Below, piece after piece: positions 46,163-57,696 of a DNA stretch of 64,000 nt. A program made the translations under genes and the position numbers. The notes under the pieces were generated by a model. It was not told the origin of the DNA. It was given only the letters and a program-made list of their open reading frames with translations, and did not search any database. Each line of letters opens with the position of its first letter. Positions within the stretch are counted from its first letter, which is position 1. The stretch is from Ananas comosus (taxonomy: Eukaryota; Streptophyta; Magnoliopsida; Poales; Bromeliaceae): the NCBI RefSeq assembly GCF_001540865.1, contig NC_033637.1, positions 6,880,422-6,944,421 on the forward strand, written 5' to 3'.

Positions 46163-47030
46163 GTTAAAAAGCGAGTCGCCCGTTCCTTCGTGATAGCCTA
46201 AGATCCAAATTTGACAATAAAAACCCGGGTCGCCGTCAGTTCGTGATACGCTTGACCCGGGTTCGGTTCATTAAATTCGGGTCGCAGTCTTCGTGAATAG
46301 GTCTGACGCGCGAGTTTCGGTTTAATTAAAGGGTGTTCGCATCAGTCTTTGTGATAGCTTGCCCAGCCGGTTCGTTAATATAAAAAAAACGGGCCGGCCG
46401 TGCTTCGGTTTTTTGACTGCACGAATTCGCAATTAAACGGCGTGTCGCCGTCTCGCGTGATAGGCTTGACGGCCGCGTTCAGATTAATTAAAAACGGGTC
46501 GCCGTCTTCGTGATAGGCCCTTGACTCGGTTCGGTTCATTAACGCGAGTCGTCGTCTTCGTGATAGGCTTGACTCGGGTTCAGTTAATTAAATCGGGGTC
46601 GGGCCGTCTTCGTGATAGCTTGACCCTGAGTATCGGATTAATTACATCCGGCCGTCGCCGTCTGGTAATAGCTTGACGGACGCGAATGTCGGCTAATTAA
46701 ACAGGTCACGCTTCGTGATAGCTTGATCCCGGTCGGGTACGGCCGTCTTCGTGATAGCTTGACGCCGAGTTCGGTTATTAAACCGGGTAGCTCGGCCGTC
46801 TTCGTGATATGGCTTGGACTCCGAATTCGCTAATTAAACGGTCGCCGTCTTCGTGATACGCTGACCCGAGTTGCGATTCAATTAATCGGGTCGCCGTCTG
46901 CAGTGATAGGCTGACCCGAGTTTGGTCATTAAACTGGGGTCGCCGTCTCGTAATAGGTTGACCCGAGTTCGGTTAATTAAACCGGGTCGCCGTCTTCGTA
47001 ATAGGCTTGACCCGAGTCAACCAAACCATA
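46163..47030. repeat. Tandem array a: about 50-bp unit, noisy
   Basis: About 17 units of GGGTCGCCGTCTTCGTGATA + GGCTTGACCCGAGTTCGG + TTAATTAAAC. Most units differ by scattered single-base insertions and deletions, while the last two are clean. This looks like poorly corrected long-read sequence. Confidence 0.85.
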
Positions 47031-47039
47031 ATGACAAAT

Positions 47040-48655
47040 CAAATCGGATGATAAGCCGATCAAGTCTAATCAATAAGTCTAATTGAACCATTAAAGACAT
47101 TAACTAAATCAAATTAAACTACAAGCTAGTTTGACTTGAACCAAACCATGAGGGATCCAACCCGAACTAAAATGGGTTCGATCCGAATCAAACCACAAGG
47201 GATTTGACTTCAACCAAAGCGGATCCGATCCAAGCTGAACCGAACCGGATCCCGTCTGAACCAAATCATAATGGATTCGACTTAAACCGAAGCGGATCCG
47301 ATCCAAACTCAACCGAAGCGGTTCTACTCGAACCGAAGCGGATCTGATCCGAACCGAACCAAATGGATTCAACTTGATCTGATGTAGATCCAACTTGAAC
47401 CAAATCAGGAAGGATTTGACTCGAATCGAAGGGGATCTGATTTGAGCCGAACCATAGAAGATTCAACTCGAACCGAAGTGAAGTGGATCCAACCCGAACC
47501 AAACCATAAAGGATTCGACTTGAACCAAAGTGGATCCGATCCGAACCAAACCATAAAGGATTCGACTTGAACCAAAGTGGATCCGATCCGAGCCAAACCA
47601 TAAAGAATTCGACTTGAACCAAAGTGGATCCAATCTGAACCAAACCATGAAGGATTCGACTTGAACCAAAGTGGATCCGATCAAAACTGAACCGAACCGA
47701 ATCCCATCTGAACCAAAGGGATTCGACTTGAACTAAAGTGGATCCGATCCAAACTGAACCGAACCAGATCCGAACCGAACCGGATCCTGTCTGAACAGAA
47801 CCATAGAGGATTCGACTTGAACCAAAGTAAATCCGATCTCAACTAAACCGAATCGGATCCCGTCTGGACCAAACCGAACAAGATTCAACTCGAACCGAAG
47901 TGAGTCAGATCCGAACAGGAGTCGGTTCGATCAGAACTGAACTCAACTCAAACCGAACCATGAAGGATTTGACTCGAATTGAAGTGGGTCCGATCCAAAC
48001 CAAATCATGAAGGATTCGACTCGAATTGAAGTGGGTCCGATCCGAACCAAATCATGAAGGATCCAACCCGAACCGAAGTGGTCCAATCTGAACCAAATCA
48101 TGAAGGATTCGACTCCAATTGAAGTGGGTTCGATCCGAACCAAACCATGAAGGATCCGACCCGAACCGAAGTGGTCCGATCCGAACCAAATCATGAAGGA
48201 TTCGACTCCAATTGAAGTGGGTCCGATCCGAACCAAACCATGAAGGATCCGACCCGAACCGAAGTGGTCCGATCCGAACCAAACCATGAAGGATTCGACT
48301 CGAATTGAAGTGGGTCCGATCCAAACCAAGCCATGAAGGATCCGACCCGAACCGAAGTGGTCCGATCCGAACCAAACCATGAAGGATTCGACTCGAATTG
48401 AAGTAGGTCCGATCCAAACCAAGCCGTAGAGGATCCGACTCGAACCAAAGTGGGTTCGATTCGAACCCAACCGTAAAAAATCCAACTCGAACCGAGGAGG
48501 GTCCGATCTGAACTGAACCGAACCGGATCCTGTCTGAACCGAACCGAACAGGATTCAACTTAAACCAAAGCGAATCCGATCAGAGCTGAACCGAACTAGA
48601 TCCGAACCAAACCGGATCCTGTCTGAACTGAACCAAATATGATTCGACTTGAACC
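47040..48655. repeat. Tandem array b: about 46-bp unit, 93-bp higher-order pair
   Basis: Units contain GGATTCGACTTGAACCAAAG and GGATCCGATCCGAACCAAAC. From 48,040 to 48,420 two variants alternate (TCCGACCCGAACCGAAGTGG and TTCGACTC-AATTGAAGTGGG), giving a higher-order repeat of about 93 bp. Long open frames on the minus strand come from unit lengths in multiples of three. Confidence 0.9.
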
Positions 48656-49018
48656 AAATCCAAAGCGACCAAATGAACTTAAGGCCACCCAACTCAAACC
48701 AAGTCTTGATGGGTCCCGAACCAAAGCATAACAGTTCAACCCAAACCAAGTCTTGATGGGTCTTGAACCAAAGCATAACGGTTCAACCCAAACCAAATCC
48801 AAAACGACCAAATGAACTTAAGGTCGCCCAACTCAAACCAAGTCTTGATGGGTCCCGAACCAAAGCATAACGGTTCAACTCAAACCAAGCCTTGATGGGT
48901 CTCGAACCAAAACATAACGGTTCAACCCAAACCAAATCCAAAGCGACCAAACAAACTTAAGGTCGCCCAACTCAAACCAAGTCCTGATGGGTCCCGAACC
49001 AAAACATAACGATTCATT
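48655..49018. repeat. Tandem array c: GATGGGTCCCGAACC units
   Basis: Units of AACCAAGTCTTGATGGGTC + GAACCAAAGCATAACGGTTC, alone or joined to AAGCGACCAAATGAACTTAAG, making about 45- and 125-bp periods. Confidence 0.85.
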
Positions 49019-49037
49019 CCAAATCAAATACAAGAGG

Positions 49038-49325
49038 TTTAAGCCAACCCAAACCTAAAGTCCACAAATAAACCCCAAAACCAAAGTCCACAAATAAATC
49101 CCAAAACCAAAGTCCATAAATAAATCCCAAAACCAAAATCAACAAATAAATCCCAAAACCCAAAGTCCACAAATAGAACCCAAAACCCAAAGTCCACAAA
49201 TAAATCCCAAAACCCAAAGTCCACAAATAAAACCCAAAACCCAAAGTCCACAAATAAATCCCAAAACCCAAAGTCCACAAATAAAACCCAAAACCCAAAG
49301 TCCACAAATAAAATCCAAAATCCAA
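49038..49325. repeat. Tandem array d: about 29-bp unit
   Basis: About ten units of CAAATAAATCCCAAAACC + CAAAGTCCA. They are very regular, and reversed they share the GTGGACTTTGG word with 42,285-42,617. Confidence 0.92.
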
Positions 49326-49329
49326 ACTC

Positions 49330-50045
49330 ACGACCGCAAAGTCGTTAAACTAAACAACCCAAAATCAAACGACTGTAAAGTCGTTAAACTAAATCCGAAT
49401 TCATACGATTGAAAAGTTGTTAAACTAAACCCAAATTCAAACGACCGAAAAGTCGTTAAACTGAACCCAAAATCAAATGACCAAAAAGTCGTTAAACTAA
49501 ACCCAAAATCAAACGACCGTAAAGTCGTTAAACTAAACCCAAATACAAACGAACGAAACGTCGCTAAACTAAACCCAAATTCAAACGACCGAAACGTCGT
49601 TAAACTAAACCCAAACTCAAACGACCGAGACGTCGTTAAACTAAACCTAAACTCAAATGACCGAAATGTCGTTAAACTAAACCTAAACTCAAACGACCGA
49701 AACGTCGTTAAACTAAACGCAAAACTCAAACGACCGAAACGTCGTTAAACTAAACCCAAACTCAAACGACCGAAACGTCGTTAAACTAAACCCAAACCAA
49801 ACGACCCGGAAACTCGTTATAAATTAAAACCAATTCAAACCGAAATGTTTTAAACTAAACCCAAACTCAAACGACCGAAACGTCCGTTAACTAACCTAAA
49901 CATCAAAACGACCGATCAATGCGTTAAATATCTAAACCCAAAATCCAAACGACCGAAACATCGCTTAAACTTTAAATCCAAACTCAAACGACCGAAACGT
50001 CGTAAACTAACCCAAACTCAAACGACCGAACGTCGTTAAACTAAA
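49330..50045. repeat. Tandem array e: about 36-bp unit
   Basis: About 20 units of CGACCGAAACGTCGTTAAAC + TAAACCCAAACTCAAA. Clean to about 49,790, then with single-base indels to about 50,000. Confidence 0.92.
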
Positions 50046-50640
50046 CCAAATCGAACTCTAAACATATACATAGAGTTCATTCCGACTAACCCTAATACAT
50101 CTCCCAGGGCGAAGTCAGCCTTTTGCTCGACATACTAACCTACAGTGCAAAGTCAAATCATGTTCGACTATCCTATAACACAATCCCTTAGGGTCATGTT
50201 AGCCTCTTGCTCTCGCACATCTACCTAGAGTGAAATCCGATACCCGATCGAGCTCTAATACATAATACTTGGACTCATACAATCAATCCCCGACAAACCC
50301 TTAACGCAATACCTTTGGGCTAGTCAGATCTTCACTCTAGCATATATAAACTAAGTAAAATAGATTAAACTCGTTAATCTGTGCCATACACTCAGAATTA
50401 GTCACTCTCTACTTGTGGATAATATCACAAACGATCTAGCTTCAATACATATACTTGGGGTTGGTCACATCTCAACCTGAATATACCAACAAGGTGAACC
50501 CGACCGCCATTGTCATTAAAGCTGACATCACAAACGAAATCCGAACGCCATGTCCTAACTGAACATTCAAAAACCAATCGAGCCGACATGTCCATAAACA
50601 GCACCAAACCGTCAATTCCGATCCGCATGTCTTAACTGAG
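50046..50640. repeat. Tandem array f: diverged units of about 100 bp
   Basis: Recurring words ATACATATACTTGGGGT, CCTTAGGGTCATGTTAGCC and GTCAGATCTTCACTC in irregular units. Reversed, it resembles 41,885-42,045. Confidence 0.55.
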
Positions 50641-51335
50641 CACCAAAAAACTCATAACCTGACCGCCATGTCTTAAACCTGAGTCACCAAAACTCAAACC
50701 ACCGAACCGCCATCTCATTAAACCTGAGCACCAAAACTCAAACCGCCGTCAGTACATAAAATGACATCCAAAACTCAAACCCACCGGCCATGTCATTAAA
50801 TGGCACCAAACTCCAAACCGACCGCCATGTCATTAAACTAGCACACAAAACAAGACGAGCCGTCATGTCATTAAACGAGCACGCACCGTTCAATCAGAGC
50901 CCGATCGGGCCGGATGTCTAAACGAGCATGCTCAAACCAAATCCACTGCCCATGGTTCGGCTAAACTGAGCATCTCAAACTCAAACCGACTGCCATGTCG
51001 CTAAACTGAGCATCTCAAACTCAAACCGACTGCCATGTCGCTAAACTAAGCATCTCAACTCAAACCGACTGCCATGTCGTTAAACTAAGCAACTCAAATC
51101 AAACCGACTGTCATGTCGTTAAACTGAGCGACTCAAATCAAACCGAAAACTGAGCGACTCAAATCAAGCCGACCGCCACGTCATTAAACTGAGCGACTCA
51201 AATCAAGTCGAACGCCATGTCGTTAACTGAGCTACTCAAGTCAAGTCGACTGCCACGTCGCTAAACTGAGCTACTCAAATCAAGCCGACTGCTATAACTC
51301 AGCTCAAACAGACTAAATAACTGCCAAGTCCATAA
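50640..51335. repeat. Tandem array g: about 40-bp unit
   Basis: About 16 units of CCGACTGCCATGTCGCTAAA + CTGAGCATCTCAAACTCAAA. The left half is ragged; the right half (50,970-51,300) is clean. Confidence 0.88.
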
Positions 51336-51729
51336 ACTGAGCATTTCATCAATGTACAGTGGGGGTATGCCCCTGCTTAAGCCATGTACTTGAAAATTAT
51401 ATCAATTCAAGTTCATCTTTATACTACGGTCTCTTTCTATCATCAACATTAAATTTAGTCTCTTAATCAAGGGTTCTTTAACACCGAAAGTGTGGCGTAA
51501 TTAACAGCAGATTCTTGAGTCTATTGGAAGTTATGAACCTATAATCCTGATTTCAAAATAAAATTCAAACAAATCTAATTTCTACCATGAATGACCACTC
51601 GCCCTAGAAACAACCTACGGTGGGGCCGGTTCGTTCGTGGCAGATAGTGGACATCTTCGTTCGCGCAAACGAAGGGAATCCGAGGAGTTCTTGGTGGGTT
51701 TGACCTCACCAAAATAGGTGAACTCCCCT
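51336..51729 (+). other. Spacer between arrays and solo LTR H
   Basis: A purine-rich CAGTGGGGGTATG near 51,357 could be the polypurine tract of the 12.1-kb element, but no TGTAACAC start follows. The rest is unassigned. Confidence 0.35.
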
Positions 51730-54435
51730 TGTAATATACCGAGAATTCGGAAAATAAAGATGTCGAACTTTAGTCAAATTGACCAAAGTGTGAGGACGGT
51801 ACACTTCGGAAAGTCGGAAGGTGATAAAATGATTAAAAGCGAGTTACGGGAGGTTTTCGAGAGCTATAGAATCAAAATCTGCATTCTGCAATTTTGAGCT
51901 CTCGGGGACCGGTCCCTGGTGGGAGAGACCGGTCCCCGAACGCGTATGAGGTGAGACAGCCGAAAAATCGGCTAAGTCCTGAGAAATTAGCTCTCGGGAA
52001 CCGGTCCCTGCCTGAGAGACCGGTCCCCGAGAGACCGGTCCCCCAAAGGGAGACCGGTTGCCCTGCGCGCAGCAGCTCTGGCTGCGCGGGGAGAGCCTTC
52101 GGGAACCGGTCCCTGAAGGAGAGACCGGTCCCCGCCTGCGCGATCAGCCCATTCCAGGCTGTGTGAAAGAGTGAAAGTTGAGGGGTTTATTTGCAATTAT
52201 GCAACCCAATAGCTATGTTATGAGGGCTAATGAGATTTTCTCTCATTCTCACCCTCTCAAACACTCTCTTCTCTCCCTCTCTCTCTCTAGAAGGCAAAGG
52301 AGAAGAAAGATTAAGTAAGAAGAAAGAAGAAAAGGAAGGAAAAGAAGGAGAGAAAAGGAGAGAAGAAGAGGCAGTAAGAAACTCCTCTCCCTATCTCTAG
52401 CTTGGAAGAGAAAGCTTCACAAGATAAGCTTTGACGCCTAGTCATGCTAAAAACCTAAAATTGGGAACTTAGGTGACCTAGAAGTGAGTTTTTATGTGGG
52501 CATTTTGAGTCTTTGAAGCTTTTCTTTTGCTTCGTCCTTCTTTGGAAGATCATGACCATGATGTTTAGTGTTGGAGGTGAAGCTTGAAAGAAGGCTTCCA
52601 TCTCCCTCTCATGCGTGAAATCCAACTAGGGTTCTGGAAAATGAGTTTAGGAATGGTTCTAATGGACTTTTTAGAGTATAATGAAGCTACTTTGCTTCTC
52701 TTGAGCATCCAACCCTAGGTTTTTGATTATATTGTATTGCGACTAGGGCACCAAACTTTGGGGTTTGCTCATGGATTCTAAGTGCAATTGAATCCATCAG
52801 AAACCTAATTGGGCGCCGTATTATCCGACGCCGTTGGTGCGTTGCGGAAATATTAGCGTTCACGAAAAGTGTATGTAAATTATGGCCAAATAAGCCTAAT
52901 TTGGCTTCGTTATGCCGCAGGAAGAGAAGCAGTTCTAAATCCCAGAAGAAAATCATCGCCACCCCCGAGCACCTTTAAAAGCTACGAGTGTGCGGTGGTG
53001 CTCTCCAAAACTCATTGAACTTCTCTCTATACTAATGATGTCATTCATTTGAGATTATATAATATCTATATCGATTGATGCATTTTAGCGGTTAAAGTTA
53101 ATAATGAAAATATAATGCATGATGATTGTGAGTACAACTTGCTAATATGATGAATGAGAACTATGTGATGTCGAAAACCCTATTTTATGCATGAGAGGAA
53201 AAGTGAGCCCCAAAGTGAGCAAAAGAACGAGCTGACACCATGACATAGATTCGAGTGGCATTCGATAAAGTTAAGTTAACGTGAAATGACACATAGAGAT
53301 CAGTTGAGGTAAAGAACAATGTAATGTAAGAATGATGAAATGACAAGCTTAAAGTTAAGTAATGTGTGGAAGTAAGCGACATGAAGTGCTAGAGGAGCCA
53401 AAAATAAGGAATTATAAGAATGTGGTCGCCATAGTTCTGCAATAAACGTGATGAAGGAACACTAGACCCTAGTGTAAAGTCAAGATTGAACTTATTAAAT
53501 CCTTTGAGTTAAGGATATGATCAATACTTGCTATGAGTTCCGTGTCGGAGGTGGTCGTCCCCTCGGGCGATGCCTCCGCGAGTTATGCATCACGGGGTTG
53601 GAGTAAAGCCCGAAGGACGCGTCCTAGCGGCGTGAGTTCTGCGATGATGACTTAATGTGAGAGCAAGTCATTGTGGCGATATCCCGGGTTAGCCTTGAGA
53701 TTAAAGAACAAAGAGTAAAGAACAAAGTGCAAGAACAAGAACAAAGAGTAAAGTGAAAAGAATAAAGAATTTGCATAATATGCATATGTTAATGTTGAGC
53801 ATATTTCTTGCTTATTGTTCAGGCATATTAGCATCATGTTGTAGATTGGTTACTATATTTCAGCTTATCCTTTCTATTATGCCTGAGTTAGTCCTAGTGG
53901 GAAAGTCGGTGATGTTGAGGCCGAACCCACTGGGAACTTTGTTGTAGTTCTCACCCCACTATTTCCACAGAGCCGGGACCGAGCGAGCCGGCGAGCGACC
54001 GAGGTAAAGGTATCGCGCCTTAGTCAGAGGCCACCAAAGTTGGGTTTCATTTTGTAGTAAAGTACCCTATGATCATCTTTTGTACATGATGGTAAATGAT
54101 GTAAAGAAAAGAATATAACGTGTATTTTGAGGTAAATGTGATGTAAGAAAGAAATGATGAAGCGAAATGTAAGGAATTCAAAAAATTACAAGTTGGATGT
54201 ATGTATATGATCTAAATTGAATCATAGTATAAGCGAATGTTTAGTTTTCCTTTCTTTCACTAATGGCTATTGCTTACTCTCGTGTAAGCCGTTTGTGTAT
54301 GTTTCCGCTAGTGCATTTATTGTTTGAATTTGTACATGTGATGAGCCTTGGGCTGATAGGGGAAACTCTGTCCGTTCGGCGTCTGTTCGACGTGCTCGGG
54401 CCGGCCCCAATTGGTATCGGTCCCGGGGCGTGACA
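51730..54435 (+). mobile_element. Solo gypsy-type LTR, 2,706 bp (LTR H)
   Basis: It starts TGTAATATACCGAG, ends CGGGGCGTGACA, and has perfect 5-bp duplications CCCCT (51,725-51,729 and 54,436-54,440). No internal region. It carries six or more GGACCGGTCC palindromes 174-408 bp from its start, then a CT-rich leader at 52,245-52,290. It lies inside the 12.1-kb element and so inserted after it. Confidence 0.92.
51904..52138. repeat. GGACCGGTCC palindrome cluster in LTR H
   Basis: GGGGACCGGTCCC and GAGACCGGTCCCC alternate in three blocks (51,904-51,938, 51,997-52,066, 52,103-52,138), separated by unrelated sequence. Confidence 0.92.
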
Positions 54436-54440
54436 CCCCT

Positions 54441-55779
54441 ATATTATATTCTTTATTGTAAAATAAAAAATCAAGCATATTCATGCTAGATAGGGCATAT
54501 GTGAATTTTAGAATGCTTAAAATGTATATATTATGTATCATGAAATTTTACCTCTATGTAGTAGAGAGATTAATTCATAGTAATCATGCAAGTGAATGGC
54601 ATTCTATTATGTGACTTGGAACCATGCTTCATATAATGAAAATGACTAGAATAACATGCTCTTGGATATAGAACTCATGTTTGACATAGTGGACATTAAT
54701 GTCATAAAGTGGCATTCAATTTAGTAAAGGTGAAACTCTTGCTTGATGACATAGAGATAGGCCATTGGGTCATTAGCCTTTATACCATGTTTTAGACATA
54801 ATGACATCGGACTTGAGACGGATGATTACGCTTGCTTGCCATTGTGCTCATTCGTAAATGTTTGTGAGGGTCGTTCCCCACAAGCCATCACTCCGGAGAT
54901 AGCCATCGCGACATAAGCTCGTCCGTGCGGGATTGGTAGCCGAAATGGGATGCCGTGGGGGAGGCTCATTCCTAGAGTGGGAATGTTGATTACCACGGGG
55001 CGATTAGGCACGGCGCAAGCCGGACTACCCTTGTGTAGGTCCTATATGATTGGAACAATATTGAACTAAAATGCAATGTGGACATTAGACTAATTAGTAA
55101 ATGTTGACATTCTACTAGTTGTACTTGTGGACATTATGTTATTTATATATATGCTCATTCATGTTAGAATAGCTCTTTTACTTGTAAAACATCATGCTAA
55201 AGTAGAGGCATAGTAGTTTAGTAAGTTTATTTCATTCTCAAAATACATATTGTTCATTTCATTTAAATGTTAGAACATACTGCCTCCATAACCTAGTGGT
55301 GTATTTCGCTGATGTCGGCGGCTTACCCACTGGGAACTATTGATTAATAGTTCTCACGCCCCCTATTTTGTTGTTTTTGTTATAGAGTCTTCCACACTGG
55401 GTGAGGCTAGGGACCGCGGCAAGGGTGTCGCCACTAGCTAGTTGCGAGGGGTTTTGCTTTTAGGTGGTTCACCTTTCTTTTTGGTTTTATTTCGAGAGGA
55501 TGAGAGTTTTGTACCTTATGTAGAGACCACCATTTTTGTACATCTAGCACTTGTATTTGAGATCTTATGATGTATTTACTTGTGGATTATGATAGTTGTT
55601 TAGTTCTTTTATATTCTACTTGTCTTTAGAATTTAGTTATAATCATGATTTGATATCTCTAGATGCTTGTTTACTGTTGCTTTAATTATTGGTTTGTTAT
55701 AGACGCCTTATATGTTGTAGGCATATGACGGGTCTGGACACGCACCGGGCGGGCTTCCGCTGGGTCCCGGGGCGTGACA
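54441..55779 (+). mobile_element. Right part of the 3' LTR of the 12.1-kb element
   Basis: It carries the CTCCGGAGATAGCC, CTAGTGGTGTATTTCGCTGA and ACCCACTGGGAACTATTG blocks seen in the other LTRs and ends CGGGGCGTGACA at 55,779. Its left part is missing or lies before solo LTR H. Confidence 0.7.
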
Positions 55780-55784
55780 TTAAG

Positions 55785-55916
55785 GGACCTCGGGGCGTGA
55801 CAGACAATGAATTATCTGTATTTGTGGCAGGTCTGTCAATCTTTGGGTTAAGGTTTGAAAAAAAAAAGGGCACTTTTCGCTAATCCGTAGGCTTTAAAGG
55901 ACCCTGGGGCATGACA
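55785..55916 (+). mobile_element. Right end of LTR F with 114-bp terminal duplication
   Basis: 55,785-55,802 completes the LTR broken at 43,666. 55,803-55,916 is a second copy of the last 114 bp (GAATTATCTGTATTTGTGGC ... GGGGCATGACA). So this LTR ended in a tandem duplication before the 12.1-kb insertion. Confidence 0.8.
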
Positions 55917-56112
55917 GATTAAGGTGGTATTATAGCCAAGTTTGCAACCACAGCTCCACTCATGAATTCTTTTGAAAAATAAACTAAACTATATGTTAGA
56001 TTGACCCATAGGAAGACCTAAGGTATAGTCACGCGAGTGCAAGGTGTTTGGGCTTGAATCCTAGTGTGTGTATCGAGCCGAATCATTCGCTTGATGGTAT
56101 TTTCTATTGCAG
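55917..56112 (+). other. PBS-like site and leader of the older gypsy element
   Basis: TGGTATTATAGCC at 55,925 resembles the TGGTATCAGAGCC primer-binding site. The leader reaches the ATG at 56,113 and contains AGATTGACCCATAGGAAGAC, also found at 45,284. Confidence 0.5.
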
Positions 56113-57004
56113 ATGGCTCATGGTAGACCCCCTTATCCAGGCCGTAGTGGTGGATGCGTTGGTGTAGAGGCATCCGTCGGTTCGCGGGAGCATGCCTCGA
56201 CAGGCGGAGGTGGTGGGGAGCAGTTGGGCACTGAGCCGCTGGGCGATACGCGTACCCAGTAGCTCGAGGCCCAGGTTGCGGATATGAGAGGTCAGTTGAC
56301 GGCCCTCTCTAGCATGTTCCAGTAGCTCTTGCAGCAGAAGGCTATAGCTGCTACCACCTCGGCCCTACGTTCGGTGCACAGCACTTCGGCAACCGCGGAC
56401 TCTCCTGCGACGTCTGCACCAATCACGGCTCCAGCCGTCACAACTGTGACGACGACGACCACCACAACGGTTTCCGTTGGGGGGTACTGACACCCCTACA
56501 ATGGAAGGCGCTCACATCAGGGTGAGGTTGGCGGAGTTCAGGAAGTTCAACCCACCAAAGTTCGCAGGCAAGAATGAAGATGGACATATTGAGGAACATG
56601 ATAAAGTTCCTTTAGCCGCCCATTGTATGGGGGAAGAGTCGTTCTTTTGGTGGTTACGCCTCTTTGAGAACAAGTTTGCTGCGACATATCCTCCCTAGAA
56701 GGAGTTTCGAGAGATTCTCTATGATCACTCTTTCAAGGACAGCACCAAGCAAGGTCTAGAGCGTGAGCTGGAGGAGCTCAAGTAGGGCAACCACACCATC
56801 GCGGAGTATGAGCGAGATTTTTCTTACATTGTTAGGTTGATTCCGTTCATGGTCCGCGATGAGTACCACAAAGCACGGATGTTCGCCAAGGGGCTGAAAC
56901 CCAACATTTGGATATTGATCATGTCCCCACGGTGTTGATGACGTTCAATAAGTGCCTGGACAGGGCCCTGATGATACAGAATGGCATGGAGGAGGCACGA
57001 ATCG
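56113..57004 (+). pseudogene. Ty3/gypsy gag remnant
   Basis: It starts MAHGRPPYPGRSGG, with a low-complexity Thr/Ala-rich region, then FRKFNPPKFAGKNEDG, AAHCMGEESFFWWLRLFENKF and GNHTIAEYERDFSYIVRLIPFM, a typical retrotransposon gag core, and RMFAKGLKPNI. In-frame TAG codons near 56,260, 56,326 and 56,784 stand at likely glutamine positions. A frameshift lies near 56,490. It is cut at 57,004 by another insertion. Confidence 0.75.
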
Positions 57005-57572
57005 TGATGATTATACGAAACCCTAGGATTTATCTAGATAATATCAAACACCTAGAGGGGGTGAATATGTGAATAGGCCAAAAACACAAATCTCAATGCA
57101 ATAAAAATAACTGTGGAAAACAAATCTCAATGCAATAAAAATAACTGTGGAAAATAAAAATCAAACCGAGATTTACGTGAAAAACTCCAACTAGCAGTAA
57201 AAAAATCCACGGGACTAACACGCGATAACAATCTACTAAGAAATAAAAAATTACAAGGTGATTACCGAATCCACGGGCTTAACCTCTCTTTCAACTCCTC
57301 TGGATCTCGAGCACGCCGTCGGATTGTCCACGCCCCACGTTCGAATCCATGAACGCCACGTCACGAATCCACGAGACGCCTAACTTTGAATCCACGAAGC
57401 CTTGATCATGCCGAATCAACGACGCCTACTCAAATCCACGAGCACACTCCGTCTGGAGCAAGAACAAAATGGTTGGTGATGATTTATTACTTAGAATATC
57501 ATTAAAGATTTGTGGGAATAATCTCTAAATAATTCCCAAATTGATTATATGTCACCAAGAACCAATTTGAGA

Positions 57573-57696
57573 ACATTATTGTGTTTAGTTTTTTTTTTTT
57601 TTTTTTCGTGGAAGCCATGTTGCTTCCCGCAAGTTGCTAAATTCACGTTCTTAATGAATGAAGCGGTAGCATGCTACCTTTCTCTCTAAAAAAAAA
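57573..57696 (+). mobile_element. SINE-like retroposon with 16-bp target duplication
   Basis: AAGAACCAATTTGAGA flanks it exactly at 57,557-57,572 and 57,697-57,712. The tail GCGGTAGCATGCTACC + TTTCTCTCT + poly(A) matches the tail of the SINE at 63,603-63,658. A T17 run is internal. No clear pol III boxes in its head, so it may be 5'-rearranged. Confidence 0.75.

Larger units (their letters stand above)
43667..55779 (+). mobile_element. Satellite-bearing gypsy-type retroelement, 12.1 kb, TSD TTAAG
   Basis: It starts TGTAACACACTG and ends GGGGCGTGACA. It is flanked by TTAAG at 43,662-43,666 and 55,780-55,784. Joining the flanks restores an LTR end (GGCTTTAAG + GGACCTCGGGGCGTGACA) that matches the copy at 55,880-55,916, so the insertion boundaries are secure. 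Inside: a partial 5' LTR, a gag start (45,392), about 5.2 kb of tandem arrays, and the end of the 3' LTR split by solo LTR H. No pol was seen. The class is inferred as Ty3/gypsy from the gag shared with 56,113-57,000. Confidence 0.8.

Noticed and set aside
47109..48811. Long minus-strand frames of FGSDR-type repeats
   Set aside because: They arise because tandem units keep frame. All three frames are open and nothing resembles a real repeat protein.
49014..49729. Frames reading FGFYLWTLG or FSLTTFRSFEF repeats
   Set aside because: Translations of the 29- and 36-bp arrays. Repetitive DNA, not genes.
46163..51335. Regularly repeated units considered as a CRISPR array
   Set aside because: Units are contiguous with no unique spacers, and the genome is eukaryotic.
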